NCBI GenBank assembly: GCA_942490885.1
Contig: CALNYT010000002.1
Location: 4,588,001-4,652,000 of the forward strand
DNA from: Oceanirhabdus sp942490885
Lineage (GTDB): Bacteria > Bacillota > Clostridia > Clostridiales > Clostridiaceae
DNA length: 64,000 bases
Direction: 5' to 3'
Shown here: in pieces, positions 35,245 to 43,962 of the stretch
Layout of the letters: each line of letters begins with the position of its first letter
How positions within the stretch are numbered: the first letter of the stretch is position 1
Made by a program: the position numbers and the translations under genes
The notes under the pieces: generated by a model
Seen by the model: the letters and a program-made list of their open reading frames with translations, nothing else
What the model was told of the DNA's origin: nothing
Database searches by the model: none

Positions 35245-35374
35245 TTTATCACTCACTTTCTTAGCTTATTTATACCATATTTCATAAGCTTTAATCCTAA
35301 TAAAGAAAAAAACATAATAATATAGTTTTAGTACTCTATCTTATTTCCCTGATTCCTATACTAGGACTTATTTT

Positions 35375-35701
35375 TCATGATAACATTAGCAAGTGGGTAA
35401 TGACTATAGAAATAATTATTCCTTCCAGTATAAAAAGCATGAATGGACTTTGATGGCAGCCTATCTTGAGTTCATTATTTTCGTTCTGTAGAATGAACAT
35501 TTCATCTGCAAAAATATAAGGTTTTATACTATAATACACATTACTATTATTTAGATATATTGCAATCAACATAACTATTGGAAGTGTTATCATGAAATAT
35601 ACCTTTCTTATTTTTTTTACTTTACTTAAGAATTGCACAAGTAAAGATATTACTAAATAAAAGATATATATGGCAATAAAAGAAAGCATATTACTAATCA
35701 T
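35375..35701 (-). CDS. small membrane protein, unknown
   Basis: The 108-residue protein has three likely membrane helices (about 3-24, 34-52 and 88-106) and a polar middle with one Cys. It has an AAAGGA site somewhat distant from the ATG. No family is recognised. It lies in a decayed region and may itself be a degenerate gene. Confidence 0.5.
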   Translation of the reverse strand: MISNMLSFIAIYIFYLVISLLVQFLSKVKKIRKVYFMITLPIVMLIAIYLNNSNVYYSIKPYIFADEMFILQNENNELKIGCHQSPFMLFILEGIIISIVITHLLMLS

Positions 35702-35783
35702 TTACCCATCTATCCTTTCAAGTATTGATTTTAATCAATACTTATTACAAACTATATTACCATCCATTTAAACAAAAGAGTCC

Positions 35784-35828
35784 ATAATCAAATCACTCTG
35801 ATCACAGACTCTGTTCTTTATCTTTTTA
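35784..35828. terminator. hairpin with a T-rich end
   Basis: AAAGAGTC ... GACTCTGTTCTTT forms a loose stem on the + strand ahead of TTTATCTTTTT. No intact gene feeds into it. Confidence 0.35.
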
Positions 35829-35840
35829 ACCGTAATTGTA

Positions 35841-36226
35841 TGGAAGTCACCTATCTTCTACAAGTGGGTGATGGATAATACTATTTTCAGAAGGGTTCGA
35901 TATCCTTCTGAAGATACTATAGCGTACAGGTATAAAATCATCAGAAAATGTATACACTATACGTATAAATGTTCTTTTATAACTAGATATATAAGGTTGT
36001 GATGGGTATACGAATATAGCGAAAACCAAGCTTAGCCTCCATCACGTAAAATATCTAAGGCAACTTAGAATACAACAAAACGGTAACTACCCTAGGTCCT
36101 AGGGAAAGTCAAGCCTGTGGAGAACGCATAAGACCTATATGGCGATGTTCTAGGAAACAGGAAAAATTCTAGCACATGATACTAGAAGCCCCCAGTTCTG
36201 CGTGAGCAACTGGTGGGAGGGTTCAC
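35841..36226 (+). mobile_element. non-autonomous IS200/IS605-like remnant
   Basis: About 390 bases carry no transposase gene but retain structured ends. The left side has a subterminal palindrome (TCACCTA ... TGGGTGA, 35847-35871). The middle contains TCAGAAGG/TCCTTCTGA and GTGATGG/CCATCAC stems and a CTAAG-GCAA-CTTAG hairpin. The right end has AGAAGCCCCCAGTT ... AACTGGTGGGAGGGTTCAC, the layout of IS605-type right ends. Both tnpA and tnpB are absent, so it would depend on a transposase elsewhere. The exact left boundary is uncertain. Confidence 0.55.
36085..36226 (+). ncRNA. omega-RNA-like (TnpB guide) scaffold without TnpB
   Basis: The sequence from CCCTAGGTCCTAGGG through GTCAAGCCTGTGGAGAACGC and GGAAACAGG to AGAAGCCCCCAGTT ... 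GGTGGGAGGGTTCAC resembles the 3' scaffold of omega RNAs made from IS200/IS605 right ends. The bases after position 36226 would be the guide. Expression has not been shown, and no TnpB is encoded here. Confidence 0.5.
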
Positions 36227-36402
36227 TATATCAATATTTTCTAAGAAAACAAACTTCACCAATATTTCTTTTATCATTTTATCTTATAGAAGAAACATCA
36301 ACGTTATATTCCTTAACCTTAAACTAATATCTTATTTTATCTTCACAAAATACACTTTTGTAAAGTTTCTTCTTTCGTAAATATTCAATTTTTCTTTATT
36401 TT

Positions 36403-36436
36403 GAGATCAAACATAAATTTACGAGATCAAACTTAA
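36403..36436 (+). repeat. short direct repeat GAGATCAAAC(A/T)TAA
   Basis: Two copies 20 bases apart lie between the IS remnant and glmS. The spacer ATTTAC and a later GTAAAT can pair. The role is unknown. Confidence 0.4.
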
Positions 36437-36474
36437 TTGTAAATCTACACTCTCAATTTCATTCAATCCTTCTC

Positions 36475-38301
36475 CTACTCAACAGTAACTGACTTAGCCA
36501 AATTCCTTGGCTTATCAACATCGCATCCTTTTTCAAGTGCCATATAGTATGAGAATAATTGAAGTGGTACAATTGCAACCACTGGTGTTAATAATGGGTG
36601 CGTTTTTTGAACATACAAAGCTGAACTAACAGATTTCTCTATTTCCTCATGCCCTTCAGTTGCAAAAGCTAACACCTGAGCACCTCTTGTAGTAACCTCT
36701 TTGATGTTACTAACCATCTTATCAAAGATTTTCTCTTGAGTTGCTATAACAACAACTGGTGTCCCCTCTTCTATAAGAGCTATTGGTCCATGCTTTAACT
36801 CTCCACCAGCATATGCTTCAGCGTGGATATATGAAAGTTCCTTAAGTTTAAGAGCTCCCTCTAATGCTACTGCATGGTCTACCCCTCTTCCTAAGAAGAA
36901 CATATCTTTAACATGGTAGTTCTTAGATGCAAACTTTTGGATAACCTCTTTATGCTTTAGAGCATCTTCAACTTTACCTGGAAGTGCTAAAAGTTCTTTC
37001 TTGAACTCTTCTCCTTCTTCCTTAGTTATTGTACCTTTAAGCTTAGCAAGGTGTAACGCAAGAATGTCAAGTGCAACCATTTGAGTTACATAAGCTTTAG
37101 TTGAAGCTACAGCTATTTCAGGTCCTGCCCATGTATAGAATACATCATCTGCTTCTCTTGCCATTGAGCTTCCAACAACATTTGTAATTACGATAACTCT
37201 AGCGCCTGATTTCTTAGCTAATCTAAGTGCTGCTAAAGTATCTGCTGTTTCCCCTGATTGACTCACAACTATCATAAGTGTGTTTTCATCAATCAATGGA
37301 TCTCTATATCTAAATTCCGATGCAACATCTGTCTCTACAGATATCTTAGCCATCTTCTCAATAACATACTTTCCTACAACTCCTGCATAATACGCAGTAC
37401 CACAAGCAACAATATAAACTTTATTTACCTTATCAATATCTTCTTTAGTTATCTTGATATTATCAAGTTTAACATCTTCACCTAGAACAATTCTTGAAGC
37501 CATTGTATCTCTAAGAGCCTTTGGTTGCTCATGTATCTCTTTAATCATGAAATGCTCATATCCACCTTTTTCAGCAGCTGCTGCATCCCAAGTGATGTGG
37601 CTAATCTCTTTATTAATTTGTGTTCCATCTTCGTTAAGAATCTTAACCCCATCATTATCTATAACTGCAAATTCATTATCATCAATATAATAAACATCTC
37701 TTGTATATTTCAGTACAGCAGTTACATCTGAAGCTATGAAAGTTTCCCCTTCACCTTTACCAACAATAAGTGGACTATCTTTTCTTACTGCTATCATCTT
37801 ATCAGGCTCATTCTTACAAAGTACCCCGATAGCATAACTACCTTCCATCTTGTTAGTAGCTTTAACTATAGCTTCAAAAAGATTACCTTTATAGTAGTAA
37901 TCGATAAGGTTTGGAATAACCTCTGTATCAGTCTCTGATAAGAATTCGTACCCTTTTCCACCTAACCATTCTTTAAGATACATATAATTCTCAATAATAC
38001 CATTATGAACTATACTTATTGATCCATCTTTGTTAGTGTGAGGGTGGGCATTCAAATCTGATGGTTCTCCATGAGTTGCCCATCTTGTGTGACCAATACC
38101 TTTAACCCCAGTCATATCTTCGCTCTCAAGTCTATTCCTTAAATTTTGGATACGCCCCTTACACTTTATTACTTCAATATCTCCATTCTGAAATACTGCT
38201 ATTCCAGCTGAATCATATCCTCTGTACTCAAGTTTCTCAAGTCCATCAACCAAAATCTCCGCTGCTCTCTCTTTACCAAAATAACCTACAATTCCACACA
38301 T
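36475..38301 (-). CDS. glmS: glutamine--fructose-6-phosphate aminotransferase (isomerizing)
   Basis: GlmS makes glucosamine-6-phosphate from fructose-6-phosphate and glutamine, the entry step to UDP-GlcNAc and peptidoglycan. The 608-residue protein begins MCGIVGYFG, with Cys2 as the glutaminase nucleophile after Met removal. It has the HTRWATHG and HNGIIENY glutaminase motifs and two SIS sugar-isomerase domains (CGTAYYAG and GRGVDHAVALEGALKLKE), ending DKPRNLAKSVTVE. A glmS ribozyme lies in its leader, giving feedback control by GlcN6P. glmM lies upstream on the same strand but has its own terminator. Confidence 0.98.
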   Translation of the reverse strand: MCGIVGYFGKERAAEILVDGLEKLEYRGYDSAGIAVFQNGDIEVIKCKGRIQNLRNRLESEDMTGVKGIGHTRWATHGEPSDLNAHPHTNKDGSISIVHNGIIENYMYLKEWLGGKGYEFLSETDTEVIPNLIDYYYKGNLFEAIVKATNKMEGSYAIGVLCKNEPDKMIAVRKDSPLIVGKGEGETFIASDVTAVLKYTRDVYYIDDNEFAVIDNDGVKILNEDGTQINKEISHITWDAAAAEKGGYEHFMIKEIHEQPKALRDTMASRIVLGEDVKLDNIKITKEDIDKVNKVYIVACGTAYYAGVVGKYVIEKMAKISVETDVASEFRYRDPLIDENTLMIVVSQSGETADTLAALRLAKKSGARVIVITNVVGSSMAREADDVFYTWAGPEIAVASTKAYVTQMVALDILALHLAKLKGTITKEEGEEFKKELLALPGKVEDALKHKEVIQKFASKNYHVKDMFFLGRGVDHAVALEGALKLKELSYIHAEAYAGGELKHGPIALIEEGTPVVVIATQEKIFDKMVSNIKEVTTRGAQVLAFATEGHEEIEKSVSSALYVQKTHPLLTPVVAIVPLQLFSYYMALEKGCDVDKPRNLAKSVTVE

Positions 38302-38359
38302 ATTAAATAACGTCCTTTCAATATTTTATTTTTAAGGACACCATAAAAGATTAACTTTT

Positions 38360-38505
38360 TTAGTACTTCACTGAATTTGTCACCAAAGTCACCTCTGGGA
38401 TTTGCCAGCTTTATCGACAGTACTTATGCCGTGGGATAATCCTCCGAAAATTCGCTAAATCCCAACCCGCGTCAAGTCAGTATCACACCGACTCCAGGAG
38501 CTCTA
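38360..38505 (-). ncRNA. glmS ribozyme-riboswitch
   Basis: The leader reads AGAGCTCCTGGAGTC, then TTGACGCGGGTTGGGATTTA, CGAATTTTCGGAGGAT, TATCCCACGGC and CAGAGGTGACTTTGGTGAC. These match the core of the glmS ribozyme, a GlcN6P-activated self-cleaving RNA that lowers glmS mRNA. The cleavage side reads AGAGCTCC where the common form is AGCGCC. Confidence 0.92.
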
Positions 38506-38707
38506 AATTAACACACTATTTTAAATTTCACCTCCACATTAAAGTTATCTTATATATGAGTCCAAGTTATATTATAAAGCCTTTTATACATCAATGCAAT
38601 TTGTAAAACAAACCTTTTCAAAATTTTAATATTTTCCATTTCATTTATATTATATGCACACAAATTTATTAAGTGTATAAAGTCTCATCTATTCATAATC
38701 AATAGCC

Positions 38708-38740
38708 AAAAAGACACACCAACAAAATGGTGTGTCTTCT
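38708..38740 (-). terminator. terminator after glmM
   Basis: AAGACACACCA and TGGTGTGTCTT form a perfect stem on the minus strand followed by TTT. Confidence 0.85.
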
Positions 38741-38783
38741 TTCTCTTATACAATTAAAATTTCACGTAAGTGAAATATCCTTC

Positions 38784-38815
38784 GTTCTCAACTTTCAACT
38801 CACCATTCTCAACTT
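38784..38815. repeat. TTCTCAACT-type interspersed repeat
   Basis: TTCTCAACTTTCAACT is followed by CACCATTCTCAACTT. A similar string occurs at 49661-49687 and an inverted pair at 12304-12358. Both this copy and the 49.6-kb copy are preceded by a CACGT(A/G)AGT motif. Confidence 0.6.
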
Positions 38816-38834
38816 AAAGCACGTACGTGCTTTT

Positions 38835-40184
38835 CTAAGCCTTTGCTTTTTCTTCTATAAGTTTTACTAGTTCATGAGCATATTTATCGATTTCATTCTG
38901 ATTCTCCCCTTCTAACATAACCCTAACTAATGGTTCTGTTCCTGAAGGTCTGATTAATACTCTTCCTCTTCCATTCATAGCAGCCTCAATTTTTCTAATT
39001 TCTTCCGCTATTTCCTCATCTTTGATATAAATATCCTTCATATTATTTGGAACAGCAGCACCAAGCAATACTTGAGGTAACTCTTTCATTATTGAAGTAA
39101 GTTCACTCATTTTAGTACTTTTATTTTTAATAATTGTAGCTAACTGTAACCCTGATAATAATCCGTCCCCAGTAGTATTATGCTCTAGGAATATAATGTG
39201 TCCTGATTGTTCTCCACCCAGTCTATATCCTTTGTTTCTCATCTCTTCTAATACATATCTATCTCCAACTTTTGTTTTAACAGATTTTATTCCTAGATTA
39301 TCAAGTGCAATATCCAGTCCCATATTACTCATAACTGTAACAACCACTGTGTTCTCAAACAGCTTGTTCTTTTCTTTAAGATACTTTGAACATATAGCCA
39401 GTATGAAGTCCCCATCAACTAGTTTCCCATTCTCATCTACAGCCATACATCTATCAGCATCTCCATCAAAGGCAAGTCCTAAATCACATTTGTTATTTAC
39501 TACATATTCCATAAGGTGCTCTGGATGAGTAGAACCACAATCTTTATTTATATTAATCCCATCAGGGTCATTATTAATTACAAGAACCTCTGCTTTTAAT
39601 TTTCTAAATGCATCAACAGCAGATTTATATGCAGCACCATTTGCACAGTCCAATGCAATCTTTAATCCTTTTAAATCACCATCAATTGTACCAGTTACAA
39701 ACTCTACGTAATCTTCTATTGCGTCACTTTTTGAAGAACTTTTACCGATATTTTCGCCTATTGGCATCTCTATTCCTTGAAAATCATCTTGAATAAGTTT
39801 TTCAATTCTATCTTCTAATTCATCACTTAATTTATATCCATTTCCATTAAAGAATTTTATTCCATTGTCTTCCACTGGATTATGTGATGCTGAAATCATA
39901 ACTCCTGCATCTGCTTTGTATTTTCTAACCAAATATGCTATAGCTGGTGTAGGTACTACCCCTAAACTTACCACTTCAGCTCCCACGGATAGTATCCCTG
40001 CTGTTAAAGCAGCCTCAAGCATATGTCCCGATATTCTTGTATCCATACCAACTATTATTTTTGGTTTATGCGCCCCATCAGTTAAGGTTATTGCCCCTGC
40101 CTTTCCAAGTCTAAAAGCCAATTCACATGTAAGTTCTTTGTTTGCTATTCCTCTAACACCATCTGTACCAAATAATCTTCCCAT
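38835..40184 (-). CDS. glmM: phosphoglucosamine mutase
   Basis: GlmM converts glucosamine-6-phosphate to glucosamine-1-phosphate, directly after GlmS in UDP-GlcNAc synthesis. The 449-residue protein starts MGRLFGTDGVRGIAN, has the phosphoserine loop GVMISASHNPVEDNG near residue 100, the metal loop AFDGDADRC near 241, the sugar loop GGEQSGHI near 325 and the phosphate loop RPSGTEPLVRVM near 420. The ATG has an AAGGAGA site. It is monocistronic and lies upstream of glmS. Confidence 0.98.
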   Translation of the reverse strand: MGRLFGTDGVRGIANKELTCELAFRLGKAGAITLTDGAHKPKIIVGMDTRISGHMLEAALTAGILSVGAEVVSLGVVPTPAIAYLVRKYKADAGVMISASHNPVEDNGIKFFNGNGYKLSDELEDRIEKLIQDDFQGIEMPIGENIGKSSSKSDAIEDYVEFVTGTIDGDLKGLKIALDCANGAAYKSAVDAFRKLKAEVLVINNDPDGININKDCGSTHPEHLMEYVVNNKCDLGLAFDGDADRCMAVDENGKLVDGDFILAICSKYLKEKNKLFENTVVVTVMSNMGLDIALDNLGIKSVKTKVGDRYVLEEMRNKGYRLGGEQSGHIIFLEHNTTGDGLLSGLQLATIIKNKSTKMSELTSIMKELPQVLLGAAVPNNMKDIYIKDEEIAEEIRKIEAAMNGRGRVLIRPSGTEPLVRVMLEGENQNEIDKYAHELVKLIEEKAKA

Positions 40185-40446
40185 ATTTTCTCTCCTTCTA
40201 TTGTAAACCTCTCATATACCTTGTTATTATCATCAATAAAAACTACTATAATTTTATCACATTCAAACAGTAATCTCCAATTTTATAGGCATAGTATTAA
40301 TCACATTAATAAATTTCGTATTAAATCGATTTAGATTATACCATACCCAGCTATCAACTAACTAGTTTTTTTATTATGGGTTATATGGTACTAAACTACA
40401 TATTAGAAAAATATACTATTATGAAACAATTTTGGAGTTAATCCTA

Positions 40447-42120
40447 TTGAATAAAAATATTAATAATAGAACGGAAGAACTTTTTAGTCCCACTGATAGC
40501 GAACGTCACAAATTACTTGAAAAACTCCTTACATCAAATGGACGAAAAGAAGATCTACCTTATATATTGGAAGGTTATTCCCATCCTGAAGATATTATAA
40601 ACATATGTCCTCCTGGTTATGGTAAGGGAAAAAACATATCTATTGCTATCCTTGGTGGTGGAATAAGCGGACTTGTTGCTGCTTTTGAGCTAAGAAAATT
40701 AGGGGTTGATGTAACCTTGTATGAAGCAAGTGATAGATATGGTGGAAGAGTATATACCCATTTCTTTGACAAAGAAAAAAGATATGGTGCTGAACTTGGT
40801 GCTATGAGAATCCCTCTTGCACACGAATGTGTATGGCATTATTTAAATCTCTTTAAAATAGAAACTCGACCTTTTATTCAAAGAACACCAAACGGATTTA
40901 CCTATATTAAAGGGATTTGCCTTTGTGGAGATATTGAAGGAAAAGAATCTATAGAAAAAATTTATCCTAAATTTAACTTACAAGAATGGGAGAAAACTCT
41001 TCCCTGGTATGAAATGTTAGATTCTGCCTTAGTAACTCCTTTATTATCCTTAACCCCTTCAGAGCGCAAGGAAATTGTACAAATTAAAAAGGAGTATTCT
41101 TTTAAATACAACACACTATGTCAATACACTTTACTACAAATGCTGAAAAAAAGTAATTTAAGTGAAGGTGCAATAGACTTAGTTTGTTCTTTCTCTCCAT
41201 TTTTAAGAACCTTGCAACCTTACAGCTACTCTGAGATTTTACACGATGAATATCCACTACATTTTTCTTATCTTTTTCAGCCAACAAATAATATGATTTC
41301 TATTATAGATGCTTTCCTAGAAGCACTTAAATCACCTAATCATACTTCTTACGGTGTTAACCCTAAAAATTTAGGCAATATGTCACTTAAATTATGTACC
41401 CCTATTGAAAAAATATATTGGCAAGAAGGAAATACACAGGTAACACTTAGCCATAAGGAAAATAACCAGTTAATCCAAAAAAAATATGATTTTGTTGTGA
41501 ATACAATCCCTTTTTCAACACTCCGTAATATTGACATGAGTAAGTTAAAATCAAATGTTACAACTCAAGCCATAACAGAAGTTAATTATATGGATTCTAT
41601 TAAGGTTTATATATTATATAAGCGTAGGTTTTGGGAAGACTTAGGTATAATCGTTGGATATTCTTCAAGTGACTTAAGTAATGCTGATATATATTATCCT
41701 AGTGATCATTATTATAGTAAAACAATTAATCCTGAAGAACCCGGTGTCTTATTAGCTTGGTATAATCTGGCCTTAGAAGCATCAAAGCTAACCTCCCTTG
41801 ACGATAATACAATAATACAATTCATTAACAGAAATGTTGAAAAGATTCACGGCTTACCAGAAGGTTCATTAGATAAGTTTGTTTTAGATTATAAAATCCA
41901 ACAATGGAGTAAAGTGAAGTGGATAGGTGATGCTTTTTCATTCTTTTATCCTAATCAAAAACGTATTTTTCTTTATGAAATGACTCAACCTGAATACGAC
42001 AATAAGATGTTCTTTGTAGGAGAGCATGCTTCATTTACACACGCTTGGATGCAAGGTGGTATAAGAAGTGCTTTGGAAGCTTCAAATAAAATCGCTGCAT
42101 TAATAACTAAAAAGTTCTAA
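40447..42120 (+). CDS. flavin monoamine oxidase / L-amino-acid-oxidase-like protein, copy 1
   Basis: I start at TTG 40447, nine bases after TTGGAG, because the longer frame begins inside that site. The 557-residue protein has the FAD dinucleotide motif AILGGGISGLVAAFELRKLG near residue 63, followed by LYEASDRYGGRVYTH and AELGAMR, and the C-terminal FVGEHASFTHAWMQGGIRSA. This is the layout of L-amino acid oxidases and monoamine oxidases, which deaminate amines with a flavin. It has no signal peptide. The substrate is unknown. A near-identical-length copy follows after 51 bases, with a duplicated leader. Confidence 0.88.
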   Translation: MNKNINNRTEELFSPTDSERHKLLEKLLTSNGRKEDLPYILEGYSHPEDIINICPPGYGKGKNISIAILGGGISGLVAAFELRKLGVDVTLYEASDRYGGRVYTHFFDKEKRYGAELGAMRIPLAHECVWHYLNLFKIETRPFIQRTPNGFTYIKGICLCGDIEGKESIEKIYPKFNLQEWEKTLPWYEMLDSALVTPLLSLTPSERKEIVQIKKEYSFKYNTLCQYTLLQMLKKSNLSEGAIDLVCSFSPFLRTLQPYSYSEILHDEYPLHFSYLFQPTNNMISIIDAFLEALKSPNHTSYGVNPKNLGNMSLKLCTPIEKIYWQEGNTQVTLSHKENNQLIQKKYDFVVNTIPFSTLRNIDMSKLKSNVTTQAITEVNYMDSIKVYILYKRRFWEDLGIIVGYSSSDLSNADIYYPSDHYYSKTINPEEPGVLLAWYNLALEASKLTSLDDNTIIQFINRNVEKIHGLPEGSLDKFVLDYKIQQWSKVKWIGDAFSFFYPNQKRIFLYEMTQPEYDNKMFFVGEHASFTHAWMQGGIRSALEASNKIAALITKKF

Positions 42121-42171
42121 TCTTAATTAAATAAAATATAATATTATGAAGCAATTTTGGAGTTAATTCAA

Positions 42172-43845
42172 TTGAGTAAATATAATAATATGAGAAATAA
42201 TAATATTTCAAATCCTACTGATACTGAGAGATACGAATTACTTGAGAAACTTCTTGCTATGAGAGGAAGAAAAGAAGACCTTCCTGATATAATCGATGCT
42301 TTATCTCCACCTGAAGACATAACAAGCATCTGCCCCCCTGGATATGGTAAAGAAAAAAACATAAACGTTGCAATTCTCGGTGGAGGACTAAGCGGACTTT
42401 CTGCAGCCTTTGAACTGAGAAAATTAGGTGTTAATGTGACTTTATATGAAGCAAATGACAGATATGGGGGGAGAGTTTATACTCATTATTTTGATAACGA
42501 AAAAAAATATAGAGCTGAACTTGGTTCTATGAGATTACCTCTTGCCCATGAATGTGTGTGGCACTATTTAAATCTATTCAAAATACAAACTCGTTCATTT
42601 CTTTATAAAAATATAAACGGATTCACCTATATAAAAGGTGTTCGTCTTCGTGGCGATATTCAAGGAAAGGAAGCCATGGAGAAAATTTATCCTTTATTTA
42701 ACTTAAATGAATGGGAAAAATCTATTCATTGGAATAAAATGTTGGATGATTCATTAGCAAGGCCTTTACTCTCATTAACTTCTTCTGAAAGAAAAGAAAT
42801 TTTACAAATAAAAAAAGAATATTCTTTTAAATACAACACACTCTGTCAATACACCTTGCGTCAGATGCTCACAAAAGGTTATTTAAGCGAAGGTGCAATA
42901 GACTTAGTTTCTTCTTTCTCTCCCTTTATAAGATATTTGCAACCTTATAGCTACTCTGAAACCCTGCACGATGAATATCCCGTAGATTTTTCACAATATC
43001 TCGAACCAAATAATGGTATGATTACCTTCGTTGATGCTTTCTTAAAAGCACTTAAGTCAGATAATCATTTTTCTTACGGTGTTAGTGCTGAAAACTTAGG
43101 CAATATGTCACTAAAATTAAATACTCCTATTGAAAAGATATCTTGGGATGAAGGTAATAATAAAGTGATTCTTAGTTATAAAGAAAATAACCAATTCATT
43201 CATAATAAATTTGATTTTGTTGTAAACACAATACCTTTTACAATACTTCGTAATTTAGATATGAGTACTTTACAATCGAACATAAAAATTCAAGCCATAA
43301 AAGAACTTAATTATATAGACTCAGTTAAGGTTTTCATATTATATAAACGAAGATTTTGGGAAGATTTAGGAATAATCACTGGCTCCTCTCTAACTGATTT
43401 ACCTAATGGAGTAATATATTATCCTAGTGACCATTATTATAGCGGAATAAAAAATCCTGAAGAGCCTGGTGTTCTGTTAGCTTGCTATAATCTAGCTCTT
43501 GAAGCAACAAAACTGGCTTCTTTAGGAGAAAATAAGATAATAGAATATATGAATAGAGACCTTGAGAATATTCACGGTTTACCACAAGGCTCATTAGATA
43601 AGTATGTTTTAGATTATAAGATTTGTCATTGGAATTCACAAAAGTGGATAGGCGGTGCCTTTGCATTCTTTTATCCAGATCAAAAGCGTAACTTCCTCTA
43701 TTCTCTTACACAACCTGAATATGACAACAAGATGTTCTTTGCAGGAGAACATGTTTCATCTACTCATGCTTGGATGCAAGGAGCTATAAAAAGCGCTCTA
43801 GAGGCTTCAAATAAGATTGCAAGATTGATTATTAAAAGATTCTAA
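42172..43845 (+). CDS. flavin monoamine oxidase / L-amino-acid-oxidase-like protein, copy 2
   Basis: This is a tandem duplicate of the preceding gene. It also starts at TTG (42172), nine bases after TTGGAG, and also encodes 557 residues; about two thirds of the positions match by eye. FAD motifs are intact (AILGGGLSGLSAAFEL, YEANDRYGGRVYTH, FAGEHVSSTHAWMQGAIKSA). Notable differences near the substrate region suggest different specificity. The leader ATTATGAAGCAATTTTGGAG matches the leader of copy 1, so the duplicated unit included the translation signal. A terminator follows. Confidence 0.88.
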   Translation: MSKYNNMRNNNISNPTDTERYELLEKLLAMRGRKEDLPDIIDALSPPEDITSICPPGYGKEKNINVAILGGGLSGLSAAFELRKLGVNVTLYEANDRYGGRVYTHYFDNEKKYRAELGSMRLPLAHECVWHYLNLFKIQTRSFLYKNINGFTYIKGVRLRGDIQGKEAMEKIYPLFNLNEWEKSIHWNKMLDDSLARPLLSLTSSERKEILQIKKEYSFKYNTLCQYTLRQMLTKGYLSEGAIDLVSSFSPFIRYLQPYSYSETLHDEYPVDFSQYLEPNNGMITFVDAFLKALKSDNHFSYGVSAENLGNMSLKLNTPIEKISWDEGNNKVILSYKENNQFIHNKFDFVVNTIPFTILRNLDMSTLQSNIKIQAIKELNYIDSVKVFILYKRRFWEDLGIITGSSLTDLPNGVIYYPSDHYYSGIKNPEEPGVLLACYNLALEATKLASLGENKIIEYMNRDLENIHGLPQGSLDKYVLDYKICHWNSQKWIGGAFAFFYPDQKRNFLYSLTQPEYDNKMFFAGEHVSSTHAWMQGAIKSALEASNKIARLIIKRF

Positions 43846-43916
43846 GAGATACCTTTCTTTTAAAGTGTTTATGTGAATAGTATTCTCTTGTGCAAATTTT
43901 TCCATATCTTATAGAA

Positions 43917-43955
43917 TAAAAGGTAGAACTTCTGTTATTGAATTTCTACCTTTTG
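43917..43955. terminator. bidirectional terminator between convergent genes
   Basis: AAAAGGTAGAA and TTCTACCTTTT form a perfect 11-bp stem with A and T runs. Confidence 0.88.
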
Positions 43956-43962
43956 TATTTTA

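Larger units (their letters stand above)
38506..38834. other. region between the glmS ribozyme and glmM
   Basis: No gene is present. It contains the glmS promoter region, the glmM terminator at 38708-38740, two palindromes (TTTCACGTAAGTGAAA at 38760-38775 and AGCACGTACGTGCT at 38818-38831) and an interspersed TTCTCAACT repeat between them. Confidence 0.55.

Noticed and set aside
35847..36029. 60-codon minus-strand frame
   Set aside because: It lies in the structured IS-like element and its codons are explained by the hairpins; no ribosome binding site is seen.
35841..36226. Group I or group II intron
   Set aside because: No clear P, Q, R, S core elements or domain V could be found; the right end fits IS605-type ends better.
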